In this document: in pieces, positions 49,026-60,739 of the stretch
Layout: each line of letters opens with the position of its first letter
Numbering within the stretch: position 1 is the first letter of the stretch
NCBI RefSeq assembly: GCF_000699445.3
Contig: NC_067200.1
Span: 17,428,510 to 17,492,509, forward strand
Length of the DNA stretch: 64,000 nucleotides
Direction of reading: 5' to 3'
Source of the DNA: Schistosoma haematobium
Lineage: Eukaryota > Platyhelminthes > Trematoda > Strigeidida > Schistosomatidae
Made by a program: the position numbers and the translations under genes
The notes under the pieces: generated by a model
Told to the model about the DNA's origin: nothing
Database searches by the model: none
The model's input: the letters and a program-made list of their open reading frames with translations, nothing else

Positions 49026-49928
49026 TTGATTGTCTGAGCATATGGTTGAATAATTAGTAGTCCTCTATGTATTTCTGTCAGTCATATGTATCAGGATGCA
49101 AACCGTAGGGTTAAGCGTTATTCCATAGACCACGATGTCCTTTGTTTCCACTCGTTGTTTCGTTGCTTTTTACGCCTACATTTCTCGTCATATGTTGCAC
49201 ATTGATAGTTCAAGAAGATCTTTGGTCGGAATTTTTGCAAAAGACGCTCAATGTAATTAAATCTCTGTTCACCCGTATTGTCTATATCCATCTTTTTACT
49301 AGTTGTACTATATATTTGTTCAACCCAAGCCTTGGTTTCGTTTGCCCTTAGTTTTACCTGTGAACATTTTCTTTTAATGCTGCATCTGATATTGTGCTTT
49401 GTATTTTTCTCTCAGTACACCCGGTCATTCAGCGTTTGCTTTAACATTTATTGCTATGAATATTTTGTGACTCGATATATCCGATTTTCGCAGCACACAC
49501 TCAAGAATTTACAAATTCAACTGATTATAAATCGTGCATCATTTTGATCTGATTAGTTGAAATCCATATAACATAAACAGATTTAGTCGGTTTTCAAAAA
49601 TCATATATATCTTAATTTCACCCTAATAATTGCTTCAGACAGTTCACATGTCTCATAGCATAAATTTTTAACTTAAAATAATGAAACAGCCATACTCTTA
49701 ATTTTCATCACAAATGACTGAACTTTGGCTGAGGCGTGCGAGCATTCATTCACCTTGAGTTTGTAATTACGTTACTGGGTCCAAGCTAAGTCGCGAGCTG
49801 GGACGGTCAAAAGTACCGTTGGAATTTCAGGTGCCTTTCATTTCTCGTCCTTGCATAACATATACTTGTATTAACTACCTCCTCTATTCTAAACTTATAC
49901 ATGTGTTCTTCCTCAATTTTCTCACGAC
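49026..49928. other. No recognised content
   Basis: T-rich stretch with two hydrophobic open frames (49,142-49,351 and 49,278-49,547), which look like composition effects. Confidence 0.4.
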
Positions 49929-49933
49929 CTACT
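49929..49933 (+). repeat. Target site duplication, left (CTACT)
   Basis: CTACT abuts the first LTR and recurs directly after the third LTR at 58,125-58,129. Confidence 0.8.
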
Positions 49934-50417
49934 AGTTATGTTTCGTTATTGCTTGAATGCGATTACTGATGCGTCTTACTCGAACGAACGAAGGATCAAT
50001 GATTCAGCGACTCGATAGCCTATTCTGGTCCGTTGTCCCCAACTCTGCTAACTCGATCAAGAAGTCTGGGTAAGGTGTAGAAAGTGTATTCTACAGACAA
50101 CAGCAGATAACAAGTCAGGCAGGCAGATCAGATCAAGCATACAAGTCAAGCGTATTTATACAAATATTTACAATCGATATTGTCATGGAAGATTTTTGAA
50201 CATTAATCAACAATTGACTGCTATTTGAACATTTAATCGATAGTTCATCAATTGACCTATTTGTACATTTAATCGATAGTTCATCAATTGACCTATTTGC
50301 GCCTTTAATCGATAGTTCATGAATTGACCCCAATAAAAATATCTAGCATTTAATCGATTCGATGATCGATAAGATAAAATTTAAAAATATGAGTTTGGGG
50401 ATCTATCGTCCCCAACA
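49934..50417 (-). repeat. LTR 1 (3' LTR of the left unit)
   Basis: 484 bp. The plus reading starts AGTTATGTTTCG, with A in place of the T of the TG..CA end, and finishes CCCCAACA. It differs from the other two LTRs at two seen positions (49,934 and 49,945). It holds three 36-bp repeats at 50,224-50,331. Confidence 0.93.
50224..50331 (-). repeat. Three 36-bp tandem repeats inside the LTR
   Basis: Units begin at 50,224, 50,260 and 50,296 and share TTTAATCGATAGTTCATCAA with an ATCGAT palindrome. The same array is at 54,078-54,185 and 57,931-58,038. Repeats of this kind in a U3-like region are often enhancer modules; that role is inferred. Confidence 0.85.
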
Positions 50418-50430
50418 CTCCTCCCCTTTA
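50418..50430 (-). promoter_or_regulatory. Polypurine tract, left unit
   Basis: Minus strand TAAAGGGGAGGAG directly before the TGTTGGGG end of the LTR. It is the expected plus-strand primer and overlaps the stop codon of the integrase frame. The twin is at 54,272-54,284. Confidence 0.8.
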
Positions 50431-52059
50431 ATAGCGGGCTTTCCTGGGGTCAACCTGCATCCTGACTGTTGCTCGCCGTTCTCGGATAGGCCACCGTCTG
50501 TGACGTGTTTCAGCTTGTTGTTGAGGTTTTTCTTTTGGTGGGTTTGCCGGTAAGTTGAGTGTGTCTAGCAGGATGTCAAGAGGAATACTTGATTCTGTTG
50601 ATGGGCAGTCTGGTGCTAACCGTTTGCGTAACTGATTCCGATGGCGTAGCCACCTGTCGCTGCCTACCTCAACTTCGTACATGACTCGACCAATTCTTCT
50701 GACCACTCGCGCTTCTGTCCATGGACTATGGGTCGGTCTGTAATCACGGGCAAACATCGGACATCCCACTTCGTACGTGGATCGCTTTTCAAACTTTGTC
50801 CGTACTGGTGTCGGTGCATTACTTGGATGCATCAGGCTGTGGATTGTCTTCAGTCTTCTTCCCATTAGGATCTCTGCTGGGGACTTTCGCTCCGGCAACG
50901 TTTCATTTGGTGTTGTTCGATACACGTATAAGAAATTTTGCAACGCGTCTGCTGGCGTCCCCTCCCCTTTTGTTTTAGCCAAGGCTCTTTTAAACGTATC
51001 CACAAACCTTTCTGCTTGCCCATTCGACTGCGGGTGGTATGGTGGCGAGCGTAAGTGCTTTATGGCTAGTCGTTGACAGAATGACTGGAATTGGCTTGAG
51101 GTAAACTGTGAACCGTTATCAGATACAATGGCATCTGGTATACCATTTCGGGAGAAAATTTCTGTGAGGATCTGTATTGTTTTAGTTGTCGTTGGCGGTA
51201 TGATAGGGTTGATTTCAGGCCATTTCGAAAGGGCGTCGACTACAACTAGATACATGGTTCCGTTAATCGGGCCTGCAAAGTCGACGTGTATTCTGGACCA
51301 AGGATGATCAGGTTGTGGCCATGAAACTGGTGGAACTTTGGCGTTCATTTTTGCTGCTTGCTGACACCGCATACACTTCCCAACCAATTCTGTTATATGT
51401 TGATCCATTAGCGGCCAATACGCATGACTCCTGGCTATGGATTTCATTCGTCTAACCCCCGGATGACCAAGGTGGAACTGTTTCAGCACTTTTGCACGAA
51501 GGGATTCTGGCACAACCACTCTCTCTCCGAACATCAAGCAGTCGTTCACAATGCATAGAGAATCCCGCCGCTGATACAGCTGTTTTATATCACCATCAAA
51601 CTTCTTAGTCGGCCAACCGTTGGTGACATAGCTCATAGTCATCCTGATGATGGGGTCGCTCTTAGAAGCATTTTGTATGTCCACTGCAGATACCGGCAAA
51701 GTTCGTATTGCGGTCGTCAGATAACATTCGGCGTGGTCTTCCGCTAGCAGAGATGCGATTGCCGTGTTTTCCTCAGCCGCCAACTGGTCACTAATGAGTC
51801 GTGATAAGGCATCCGCCTGACCGATATGTTGAGTGCGTCGGTACTGGATCTCGAAATCATACCCCAAGAGTGCTAAAGCCCATCTCTGAAGGCGATTTGC
51901 TGAATGAGCTGGAATGCCAGATTTCGACCCGAATATTGCGAGTAAAGGCTTGTGATCTGTGAGAAGCGTGAATCTCCGACCGTACAGGAACTTGTGGAAA
52001 CGGCGCACAGCAAACACAAGCGCAAGCGCTTCTTTTTCTATCTGGCTGTATTTTTTTCT
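50428..52059 (-). pseudogene. RNase H C-terminal part and integrase, left unit
   Basis: A minus frame open from just after the A-run shift near 52,060. It starts in RNase H (RRFHKFLYGRRFTLLTDHKP, HIGQADALSRLI), then the integrase zinc domain (HLGHPGVRRMK ... CMRCQQ), the catalytic core with DFAGP, VSDNGSQF and HPQSNGQAERFV (the D, D, E residues are all present), and a C-terminal domain ending at the purine tract. No internal stop. There is no ATG at its start, because it is the downstream half of a single pol frame separated by a one-base shift, so expression would need frameshifting or the gene is dead. Confidence 0.9.
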
Positions 52060-53787
52060 GCTGGGGTTAGTGTGCGGGCAGCATGCATAACGGCTTTTTC
52101 CGATGCATCCGGGAACTGATGGGAGATAACAGCGCCTAGGCCATAGGCGGAAGCGTCTGCAGCTACGATGATCGGCATGGCTGGATCGTAGTGTGTCAAC
52201 AGCAATTCCGAACTAATAATGGACTTCAGTTTACAAAAGGCAGCGTCACACTGTTTAGTCCAGTTCCAAGAGCTGTTCTTCTGCAGTAAGCTATTCAGTG
52301 GGGCGCGAATATCATGCATCGATGGAACGAACGCTGAGTAATAGCTGACAAGTCCCAGGAAGGAACGTAGTGACGAGACATTAGTAGGAGTTGGCATCAG
52401 TTTGATAGCTCGGATATTCTCAGGATCCGGCCTGCGGCCGTCGGCATCGAAAATGAACCCCAAGTATTTTACCGACTGCAAATAAAACTGGCATTTCTCT
52501 AGGCGTAACCGGAAACCGTTGTCACTGATGCGTTGCAGTACCAGTGTCGTGCGTTCTCGTAGCTGTTCTAATGTCGTTGCTACAATTAAAATGTCATCCA
52601 AATAAGCCGCGACTCCCGAGATACCTGATAGGATGGTATCCATTAGTTGCTGGAAAATAGATGGTGCAGTTTTGACTCCGAAAGGTAGACGGTTATACTG
52701 GAACAAACCACGATGAGTATTGATAGTTAACAGCTCTCTTGATGCTTCATCTACTTCCACTTGCAAATAAGCATCAGCTAGATCCAGCTTAGCGAAAAAT
52801 CTTCCCCCATTCAGCATGGTAAATAGGTCTGCGGGAACAGGCAGGGGATAATGATGTTGTTCTAGAGCTGCATTGAGACCTGTTGAAAAGTCAGCACATA
52901 TACGTATCGTGCCGTTGGCCTTCTTAATAACCACAATAGGTGCTGCCCATGCAGAGTAGGAAACGTAAGTGATAACTCCTTGTTGTTGAAGGCGGTTCAA
53001 CTCTTCATCTACTGTTTGTAATGTTGCATAAGGGACAGGTCTCTTTGGGCGAAAAACAGGCTTAGCCCCAGTTTTCAATCGAAGTGTTGCTTTCATGGCA
53101 GAGCAGCGACCCAATCCAGGTTGGAAAATAGTTGAAAACTGCGTCATTAGGTTCCTCGTATAAACTTCCAAGTCGTGTGGTTGTTGTCGTAGTTGGGGTT
53201 GTGATACCAGGTTGCATATGGTATTCAACGGGACATCAGCTAAATTTAAGTGGTCGAACCAATCTAACCCGAGTAAATTTAGGTCAGCTGGCGTTATGTA
53301 GCATACCCCAACAAATGCCAAATCACGGAAAGTGACTGTACATTCCATTTGTCCTAGCAGGTGAAGGTAGTTACCACACGCAGTACGAGGCTTTTGCGTT
53401 GTATGCTGCAAGTTTGGGCTGCCCATTTTGATCCAAGTCTTACGAGAAAGGATAGTGACATCTGATGCTGTATCTATTTGTAATTTAGATGAATGCCCAT
53501 TAATGTTAACAGTAATAAATTTTCTCTGACTTGGTGATGAGCTTTGACACGAAGATACTAAGCTCAATGAATTGGTGCGGGATCTAGGAAGGGTCTTTTT
53601 GGTATTTCTGGATTGACTTGGAGTCTTCTTCGTCAGACAAAAACCATCCCTATGACCAATAACCTTACACTTCTTGCATCGATGTTGATTAAATGGGCAG
53701 TTTCGAACGTAGTGCCATGCACCACATTGCCAGCAAGGAGCAGGAGGTTTCCCCGCGTGGGTTCGAATCCCATCCCCGTCGCCAATT
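52038..53787 (-). pseudogene. Nucleocapsid knuckles, protease and reverse transcriptase, left unit
   Basis: Open on the minus strand from the primer site to a TAG at 52,038. Near the start are two zinc knuckles, CWQCGAWHYVRNC and CKKCKVIGHRDGFC (about 53,743-53,650). Next come a retropepsin with LQIDTASDVTIL (Ala for Gly in DTGS) and LLGLDWF, then a reverse transcriptase with FAKLDLADAYLQ, LPFGVKTAPSIFQ and YLDDILIVA, and the first RNase H Asp in AADASAYGLG. The rest of gag is missing and there is no ATG before the knuckles. Compared with the right unit, Pro is replaced by Tyr in the GVIT-x-VSYSAW block (two adjacent base changes). Read-through into RNase H fails at an A-run near 52,060. Confidence 0.88.
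53746..53784 (-). promoter_or_regulatory. Extended primer binding site, serine-tRNA type, left unit
   Basis: The plus strand here reads as the 3' end of a tRNA: part of a variable arm (GGTTTCCCCGCG), a T arm with GTTCGAATCCC, an acceptor strand CCCCGTCG and CCA, three bases before the LTR. About 39 nt are tRNA-like, against about 18 for a usual primer site. The sequence fits eukaryotic tRNA-Ser. It joins straight into the zinc-knuckle coding sequence. Confidence 0.85.
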
Positions 53788-54271
53788 TGTTATGTTTCAT
53801 TATTGCTTGAATGCGATTACTGATGCGTCTTACTCGAACGAACGAAGGATCAATGATTCAGCGACTCGATAGCCTATTCTGGTCCGTTGTCCCCAACTCT
53901 GCTAACTCGATCAAGAAGTCTGGGTAAGGTGTAGAAAGTGTATTCTACAGACAACAGCAGATAACAAGTCAGGCAGGCAGATCAGATCAAGCATACAAGT
54001 CAAGCGTATTTATACAAATATTTACAATCGATATTGTCATGGAAGATTTTTGAACATTAATCAACAATTGACTGCTATTTGAACATTTAATCGATAGTTC
54101 ATCAATTGACCTATTTGTACATTTAATCGATAGTTCATCAATTGACCTATTTGCGCCTTTAATCGATAGTTCATGAATTGACCCCAATAAAAATATCTAG
54201 CATTTAATCGATTCGATGATCGATAAGATAAAATTTAAAAATATGAGTTTGGGGATCTATCGTCCCCAACA
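53788..54271 (-). repeat. LTR 2 (shared middle LTR)
   Basis: 484 bp, TGTTATG...CCCCAACA in plus reading. It serves as the 5' LTR of the left unit and the 3' LTR of the right unit. I saw no difference from LTR 3. Confidence 0.95.
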
Positions 54272-54284
54272 CTCCTCCCCTTTA
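54272..54284 (-). promoter_or_regulatory. Polypurine tract, right unit
   Basis: Same TAAAGGGGAGGAG as the left unit, directly before LTR 2. Confidence 0.8.
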
Positions 54285-55912
54285 ATAGCGGGCTTTCCTG
54301 GGGTCAACCTGCATCCTGACTGTTGCTCGCCGTTCTCGGATAGGCCACCGTCTGTGACGTGTTTCAGCTTGTTGTTGAGGTTTTTCTTTTGGTGGGTTTG
54401 CCGGTAAGTTGAGTGTGTCTAGCAGGATGTCAAGAGGAATACTTGATTCTGTTGATGGGCAGTCTGGTGCTAACCGTTTGCGTAACTGATTCCGATGGCG
54501 TAGCCACCTGTCGCTGCCTACCTCAACTTCGTACATGACTCGACCAATTCTTCTGACCACTCGCGCTTCTGTCCATGGACTATGGGTCGGTCTGTAATCA
54601 CGGGCAAACATCGGACATCCCACTTCGTACGTGGATCGCTTTTCAAACTTTGTCCGTACTGGTGTCGGTGCATTACTTGGATGCATCAGGCTGTGGATTG
54701 TCTTCAGTCTTCTTCCCATTAGGATCTCTGCTGGGGACTTTCGCTCCGGCAACGTTTCATTTGGTGTTGTTCGATACACGTATAAGAAATTTTGCAACGC
54801 GTCTGCTGGCGTCCCCTCCCCTTTTGTTTTAGCCAAGGCTCTTTTAAACGTATCCACAAACCTTTCTGCTTGCCCATTCGACTGCGGGTGGTATGGTGGC
54901 GAGCGTAAGTGCTTTATGGCTAGTCGTTGACAGAATGACTGGAATTGGCTTGAGGTAAACTGTGAACCGTTATCAGATACAATGGCATCTGGTATACCAT
55001 TTCGGGAGAAAATTTCTGTGAGGATCTGTATTGTTTTAGTTGTCGTTGGCGGTATGATAGGGTTGATTTCAGGCCATTTCGAAAGGGCGTCGACTACAAC
55101 TAGATACATGGTTCCGTTAATCGGGCCTGCAAAGTCGACGTGTATTCTGGACCAAGGATGATCAGGTTGTGGCCATGAAACTGGTGGAACTTTGGCGTTC
55201 ATTTTTGCTGCTTGCTGACACCGCATACACTTCCCAACCAATTCTGTTATATGTTGATCCATTAGCGGCCAATACGCATGACTCCTGGCTATGGATTTCA
55301 TTCGTCTAACCCCCGGATGACCAAGGTGGAACTGTTTCAGCACTTTTGCACGAAGGGATTCTGGCACAACTACTCTCTCTCCGAACATCAAGCAGTCGTT
55401 CACAATGCATAGAGAATCCCGCCGCTGATACAGCTGTTTTATATCACCATCAAACTTCTTAGTCGGCCAACCGTTGGTGACATAGCTCATAGTCATCCTG
55501 ATGATGGGGTCGCTCTTAGAAGCATTTTGTATGTCCACTGCAGATACCGGCAAAGTTCGTATTGCGGTCGTCAGATAACATTCGGCGTGGTCTTCCGCTA
55601 GCAGAGATGCGATTGCCGTGTTTTCCTCAGCCGCCAACTGGTCACTAATGAGTCGTGATAAGGCATCCGCCTGACCGATATGTTGAGTGCGTCGGTACTG
55701 GATCTCGAAATCATACCCCAAGAGTGCTAAAGCCCATCTCTGAAGGCGATTTGCTGAATGAGCTGGAATGCCAGATTTCGACCCGAATATTGCGAGTAAA
55801 GGCTTGTGATCTGTGAGAAGCGTGAATCTCCGACCGTACAGGAACTTGTGGAAACGGCGCACAGCAAACACAAGCGCAAGCGCTTCTTTTCTATCTGGCT
55901 GTATTTTTTTCT
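54282..55912 (-). pseudogene. RNase H C-terminal part and integrase, right unit
   Basis: Protein identical to the left unit's over the shared 529 codons, with the integrase zinc residues and D, D, E all present. One silent C/T difference was seen near 55,371. Upstream, a second A-run near 55,887 is one base shorter than in the left unit, so this copy has two one-base losses between the reverse transcriptase and integrase frames and is the more damaged one. Confidence 0.9.
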
Positions 55913-57640
55913 GCTGGGGTTAGTGTGCGGGCAGCATGCATAACGGCTTTTTCCGATGCATCCGGGAACTGATGGGAGATAACAGCGCCTAGGCCATAGG
56001 CGGAAGCGTCTGCAGCTACGATGATCGGCATGGCTGGATCGTAGTGTGTCAACAGCAATTCCGAACTAATAATGGACTTCAGTTTACAAAAGGCAGCGTC
56101 ACACTGTTTAGTCCAGTTCCAAGAGCTGTTCTTCTGCAGTAAGCTATTCAGTGGGGCGCGAATATCATGCATCGATGGAACGAACGCTGAGTAATAGCTG
56201 ACAAGTCCCAGGAAGGAACGTAGTGACGAGACATTAGTAGGAGTTGGCATCAGTTTGATAGCTCGGATATTCTCAGGATCCGGCCTGCGGCCGTCGGCAT
56301 CGAAAATGAACCCCAAGTATTTTACCGACTGCAAATAAAACTGGCATTTCTCTAGGCGTAACCGGAAACCGTTGTCACTGATGCGTTGCAGTACCAGTGT
56401 CGTGCGTTCTCGTAGCTGTTCTAATGTCGTTGCTACAATTAAAATGTCATCCAAATAAGCCGCGACTCCCGAGATACCTGATAGGATGGTATCCATTAGT
56501 TGCTGGAAAATAGATGGTGCAGTTTTGACTCCGAAAGGTAGACGGTTATACTGGAACAAACCACGATGAGTATTGATAGTTAACAGCTCTCTTGATGCTT
56601 CATCTACTTCCACTTGCAAATAAGCATCAGCTAGATCCAGCTTAGCGAAAAATCTTCCCCCATTCAGCATGGTAAATAGGTCTGCGGGAACAGGCAGGGG
56701 ATAATGATGTTGTTCTAGAGCTGCATTGAGACCTGTTGAAAAGTCAGCACATATACGTATCGTGCCGTTGGCCTTCTTAATAACCACAATAGGTGCTGCC
56801 CATGCAGAGTAGGAAACGGGAGTGATAACTCCTTGTTGTTGAAGGCGGTTCAACTCTTCATCTACTGTTTGTAATGTTGCATAAGGGACAGGTCTCTTTG
56901 GGCGAAAAACAGGCTTAGCCCCAGTTTTCAATCGAAGTGTTGCTTTCATGGCAGAGCAGCGACCCAATCCAGGTTGGAAAATAGTTGAAAACTGCGTCAT
57001 TAGGTTCCTCGTATAAACTTCCAAGTCGTGTGGTTGTTGTCGTAGTTGGGGTTGTGATACGAGGTTGCATATGGTATTCAACGGGACATCAGCTAAATTT
57101 AAGTGGTCGAACCAATCTAACCCGAGTAAATTTAGGTCAGCTGGCGTTATGTAGCATACCCCAACAAATGCCAAATCACGGAAAGTGACTGTACATTCCA
57201 TTTGTCCTAGCAGGTGAAGGTAGTTACCACACGCAGTACGAGGCTTTTGCGTTGTATGCTGCAAGTTTGGGCTGCCCATTTTGATCCAAGTCTTACGAGA
57301 AAGGATAGTGACATCTGATGCTGTATCTATTTGTAATTTAGATGAATGCCCATTAATGTTAACAGTAATAAATTTTCTCTGACTTGGTGATGAGCTTTGA
57401 CACGAAGATACTAAGCTCAATGAATTGGTGCGGGATCTAGGAAGGGTCTTTTTGGTATTTCTGGATTGACTTGGAGTCTTCTTCGTCAGACAAAAACCAT
57501 CCCTATGACCAATAACCTTACACTTCTTGCATCGATGTTGATTAAATGGGCAGTTTCGAACGTAGTGCCATGCACCACATTGCCAGCAAGGAGCAGGAGG
57601 TTTCCCCGCGTGGGTTCGAATCCCATCCCCGTCGCCAATT
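55891..57640 (-). pseudogene. Nucleocapsid knuckles, protease and reverse transcriptase, right unit
   Basis: Same content as 52,038-53,787: two CCHC knuckles directly after the primer site, retropepsin with DTAS, and reverse transcriptase with YLDD. The VIT-P-VSYSAW block keeps the family-typical Pro. A synonymous or near-synonymous G/C difference lies near 57,060. There is no ATG before the knuckles, and the frame ends in a TAG at 55,891 after the A-run shift. Confidence 0.88.
57599..57637 (-). promoter_or_regulatory. Extended primer binding site, serine-tRNA type, right unit
   Basis: Identical to 53,746-53,784: 39 nt matching a tRNA 3' end including CCA, three bases from LTR 3. In the tandem this is the outermost 5' primer site. 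Confidence 0.85.
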
Positions 57641-58124
57641 TGTTATGTTTCATTATTGCTTGAATGCGATTACTGATGCGTCTTACTCGAACGAACGAAG
57701 GATCAATGATTCAGCGACTCGATAGCCTATTCTGGTCCGTTGTCCCCAACTCTGCTAACTCGATCAAGAAGTCTGGGTAAGGTGTAGAAAGTGTATTCTA
57801 CAGACAACAGCAGATAACAAGTCAGGCAGGCAGATCAGATCAAGCATACAAGTCAAGCGTATTTATACAAATATTTACAATCGATATTGTCATGGAAGAT
57901 TTTTGAACATTAATCAACAATTGACTGCTATTTGAACATTTAATCGATAGTTCATCAATTGACCTATTTGTACATTTAATCGATAGTTCATCAATTGACC
58001 TATTTGCGCCTTTAATCGATAGTTCATGAATTGACCCCAATAAAAATATCTAGCATTTAATCGATTCGATGATCGATAAGATAAAATTTAAAAATATGAG
58101 TTTGGGGATCTATCGTCCCCAACA
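57641..58124 (-). repeat. LTR 3 (5' LTR of the right unit)
   Basis: 484 bp, intact TG..CA ends. It is followed by the right CTACT target duplication. Confidence 0.95.
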
Positions 58125-58129
58125 CTACT
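58125..58129 (+). repeat. Target site duplication, right (CTACT)
   Basis: Direct partner of 49,929-49,933. Confidence 0.8.
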
Positions 58130-60739
58130 TTTTAGTTTAATCAGTAGCATACACAGTGAAGGCATTTTCGTCAATACTTACACAATAACCTTAAGAATGA
58201 CTAGTGGGGGGTAATTTCGTGAAACGTGACGAGCCATAAAATCTTATCTAAGAGCAACGTTATGAGTAAATCAACAACTACACTAGATATTCGACTTTAA
58301 TATGCTGTGTACAGCTCGGTCTACTTGACACAATCACCAATACCTAGTCTCCAACTAGACACTGAGGACCACACCACAACATAGATTCTCAGTCCTAGAA
58401 CGACAATTAAGGAAGAGATTAGGAGAAGACATTCTTCATTCCGTGATGCAACTTACTCAAGAGAAAAGACAACCATGTTTACTGCATTGTATGTTTGTCT
58501 CTATTTAAAACAAGGAAGGCAGAATCGGGATGCATTTTTTCTAGTATCTGAGTCTGCCGTTGGTCTGAAACTGCAGTACATAAATAATACTACCGACTTA
58601 AGATACACCTGCCCACGGTTCTGGTACAGAAACAATACACGAAGCGAACTGGGGAAAGCGACATACTCATCTCTGTACTCGATCCATCCAACACAGCCCA
58701 AAACCCACACGAATATCTTGGGGACATCAACCTAGGCACAGAGATTTTTAGCAGTAGGTCTGGTCGGTTGGGGTTCAAAAGGAAACCAGCAACATCAGAG
58801 TGTGGCTTGCTGGAAGATAGGACTGACTTTGATCAGAAAGAGTGGAGGCAGATATTGTGTGATGCCAGATTGGCACCGCTACAAATCGTGGATTCTATAT
58901 TGTAGCCAAAAGTCGTCCACAAGTTAGACATGACGGGCCGTGAGCTGTTAGAGATGTTGTTAGAAGATTGCTGATGAACCCTTAAGGACCAACGCTCACA
59001 ATGATTCGCGAGGTGATTGAGCTGGTGAGTGATATTGTTGACGAAGCCTATGGAGATTATATGCAATAGTGGCGTTGGCTATTACGTATCATTGGCCCTC
59101 ATACTAATTAGATAATTAGTGCTTCTTGAATTCTTCGTCCGTAAAGCCTAACGACCATTAAATTTGTGTGATTGATAGCCGTAATACTCAGAAACCGAGA
59201 ATACTAAAATGAAGCTCTCCAGGCATGCTAAACCTTTAAAAATGGCCTCTTGATCCGCAGATGATGTTGTGACGGCCGACCTAGAAATGCCAAAAAGATA
59301 AACCTCAATATAAGTTTATCTCGATGAAGAACCCATGATATAGGAAATTAAGGTCACGGTCCATCGAGTGAGAAGCAATATACAGGCAAAAATCCTTCAG
59401 GATCCCGTTAACGTAGAATTGCCGACGCATTCCAAACAGCATTTTTTTCATAATCTCATAACCAGTTGAAAGACCAATAGATAAGGAGAAAAATAATCAA
59501 AAGTTTCCACAATAATGTAAGGAATTGAAGGGGTAAATGAACATAAATCAGGAACGAGTGCCTTCACTTGGATATGTAGATCATAGTACTAACTGAAACA
59601 TGTCTCTCCTACATCGTCACTAACGAAGGATTGAGCACTCATTGCTTGACATTTCTGATATGACAAAGTACGCAAAACAGGAAATGGACTGGGGATATAC
59701 ATTAACGAGCATTTGAAAGGCATGCTGATGTTGCTTCAACGTGAACGGCATCATGCAATTTGTTGAAGGAATCCTGCGGTTACCCATGGCTACAAATACT
59801 CTGAAAAATAATGTAATCCAGGTGCCACAATAATTACTTAGTCTAGAGTTCGACCAGGAACTTTAACATTCCGTGCACTAACCGCAATAATCAGGTTACA
59901 GCACGTACAGAGTGGTTTCACGAGGTGCTTGAAAAAGCCATCAAACGTTCGGGTAACTGAGCATGTGAGTAATGCCATGAGATAGGGTAAGGACGGAGAA
60001 CCATCAAAATTAGATCGTTTGCGAATCACTAATTAATTTTAAGTCAGATATATCCATATCAAACCACCACTAGAGATTAGCGACCGTGGCACGTTCACAT
60101 TTAATATGGTCACAAACGAAGTGACCATATGAGATTACTACAGCACCGTCAGTAAGTAGTTTCAAAAGAAAACTTGACAAACTAGTTTTCAATCACCAAC
60201 CACCATCTACCTTTTAGACTAGCTGGACATGGTCCGTGTCACGCAACTTGTTTACCATCATCATTAACATATGCGATTATCTTATTCCCATCTCGTTTAT
60301 ATTCATCATCATCCTTACTTTTCTTCTTGGAGTACAACTTTCTCCTAATGCCTCCTTCTTCGAATAATCAACCCCAATATTCACTTAGTTAGTTCTGGAA
60401 ACAATCGTCTTTCTTTTGCACTCGAATTATCACTTTATTAAACTCCACATTACACTCACACAGATTACAAGATACACAAACCGACAAAAAACTAGCATAT
60501 TTACTAGAACTAGTGCAGTTGAATGGCTAGGCTACCATCCATTTGACATTACCAAATACCTGGAGCGTTACTGATACTACACGAAGAGATCCCAAAGCAA
60601 TCAACCAATTCATATAAACTTGCTCTAAAGATATTGGATATTGAATGAGTTGATTGGTCGCTAGGATATTAGGCGATTACTCAACTAAACTTTTCGTACC
60701 CAGGATTTACTAACTTATCATTCGTTCATTACATTATTT
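58130..60739. other. No recognised content
   Basis: Open frames at 58,475-58,735, 59,066-58,833 and 60,029-59,838 have no recognisable motif. Confidence 0.4.

Larger units (their letters stand above)
49934..58124 (-). mobile_element. Tandem gypsy-type LTR retrotransposon: LTR-internal-LTR-internal-LTR
   Basis: Three 484-bp LTRs (49,934-50,417; 53,788-54,271; 57,641-58,124) and two 3.37-kb internal regions, transcribed leftward. The two units are 3854 and 3853 bp long and differ at only a handful of sites. A single 5-bp duplication (CTACT) flanks the whole, so it stems from one integration that later became tandem, or from integration of a tandem DNA. Each unit has a tRNA-type primer site, a protease-RT-RNase H-integrase region and a purine tract, but almost no gag. 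Near-identity of the LTRs makes it recent. Confidence 0.95.

Noticed and set aside
49142..49547. Hydrophobic open frames that look like membrane proteins
   Set aside because: T-rich composition produces Phe/Leu/Ile runs in any frame. There is no start context, homolog or splice signal.
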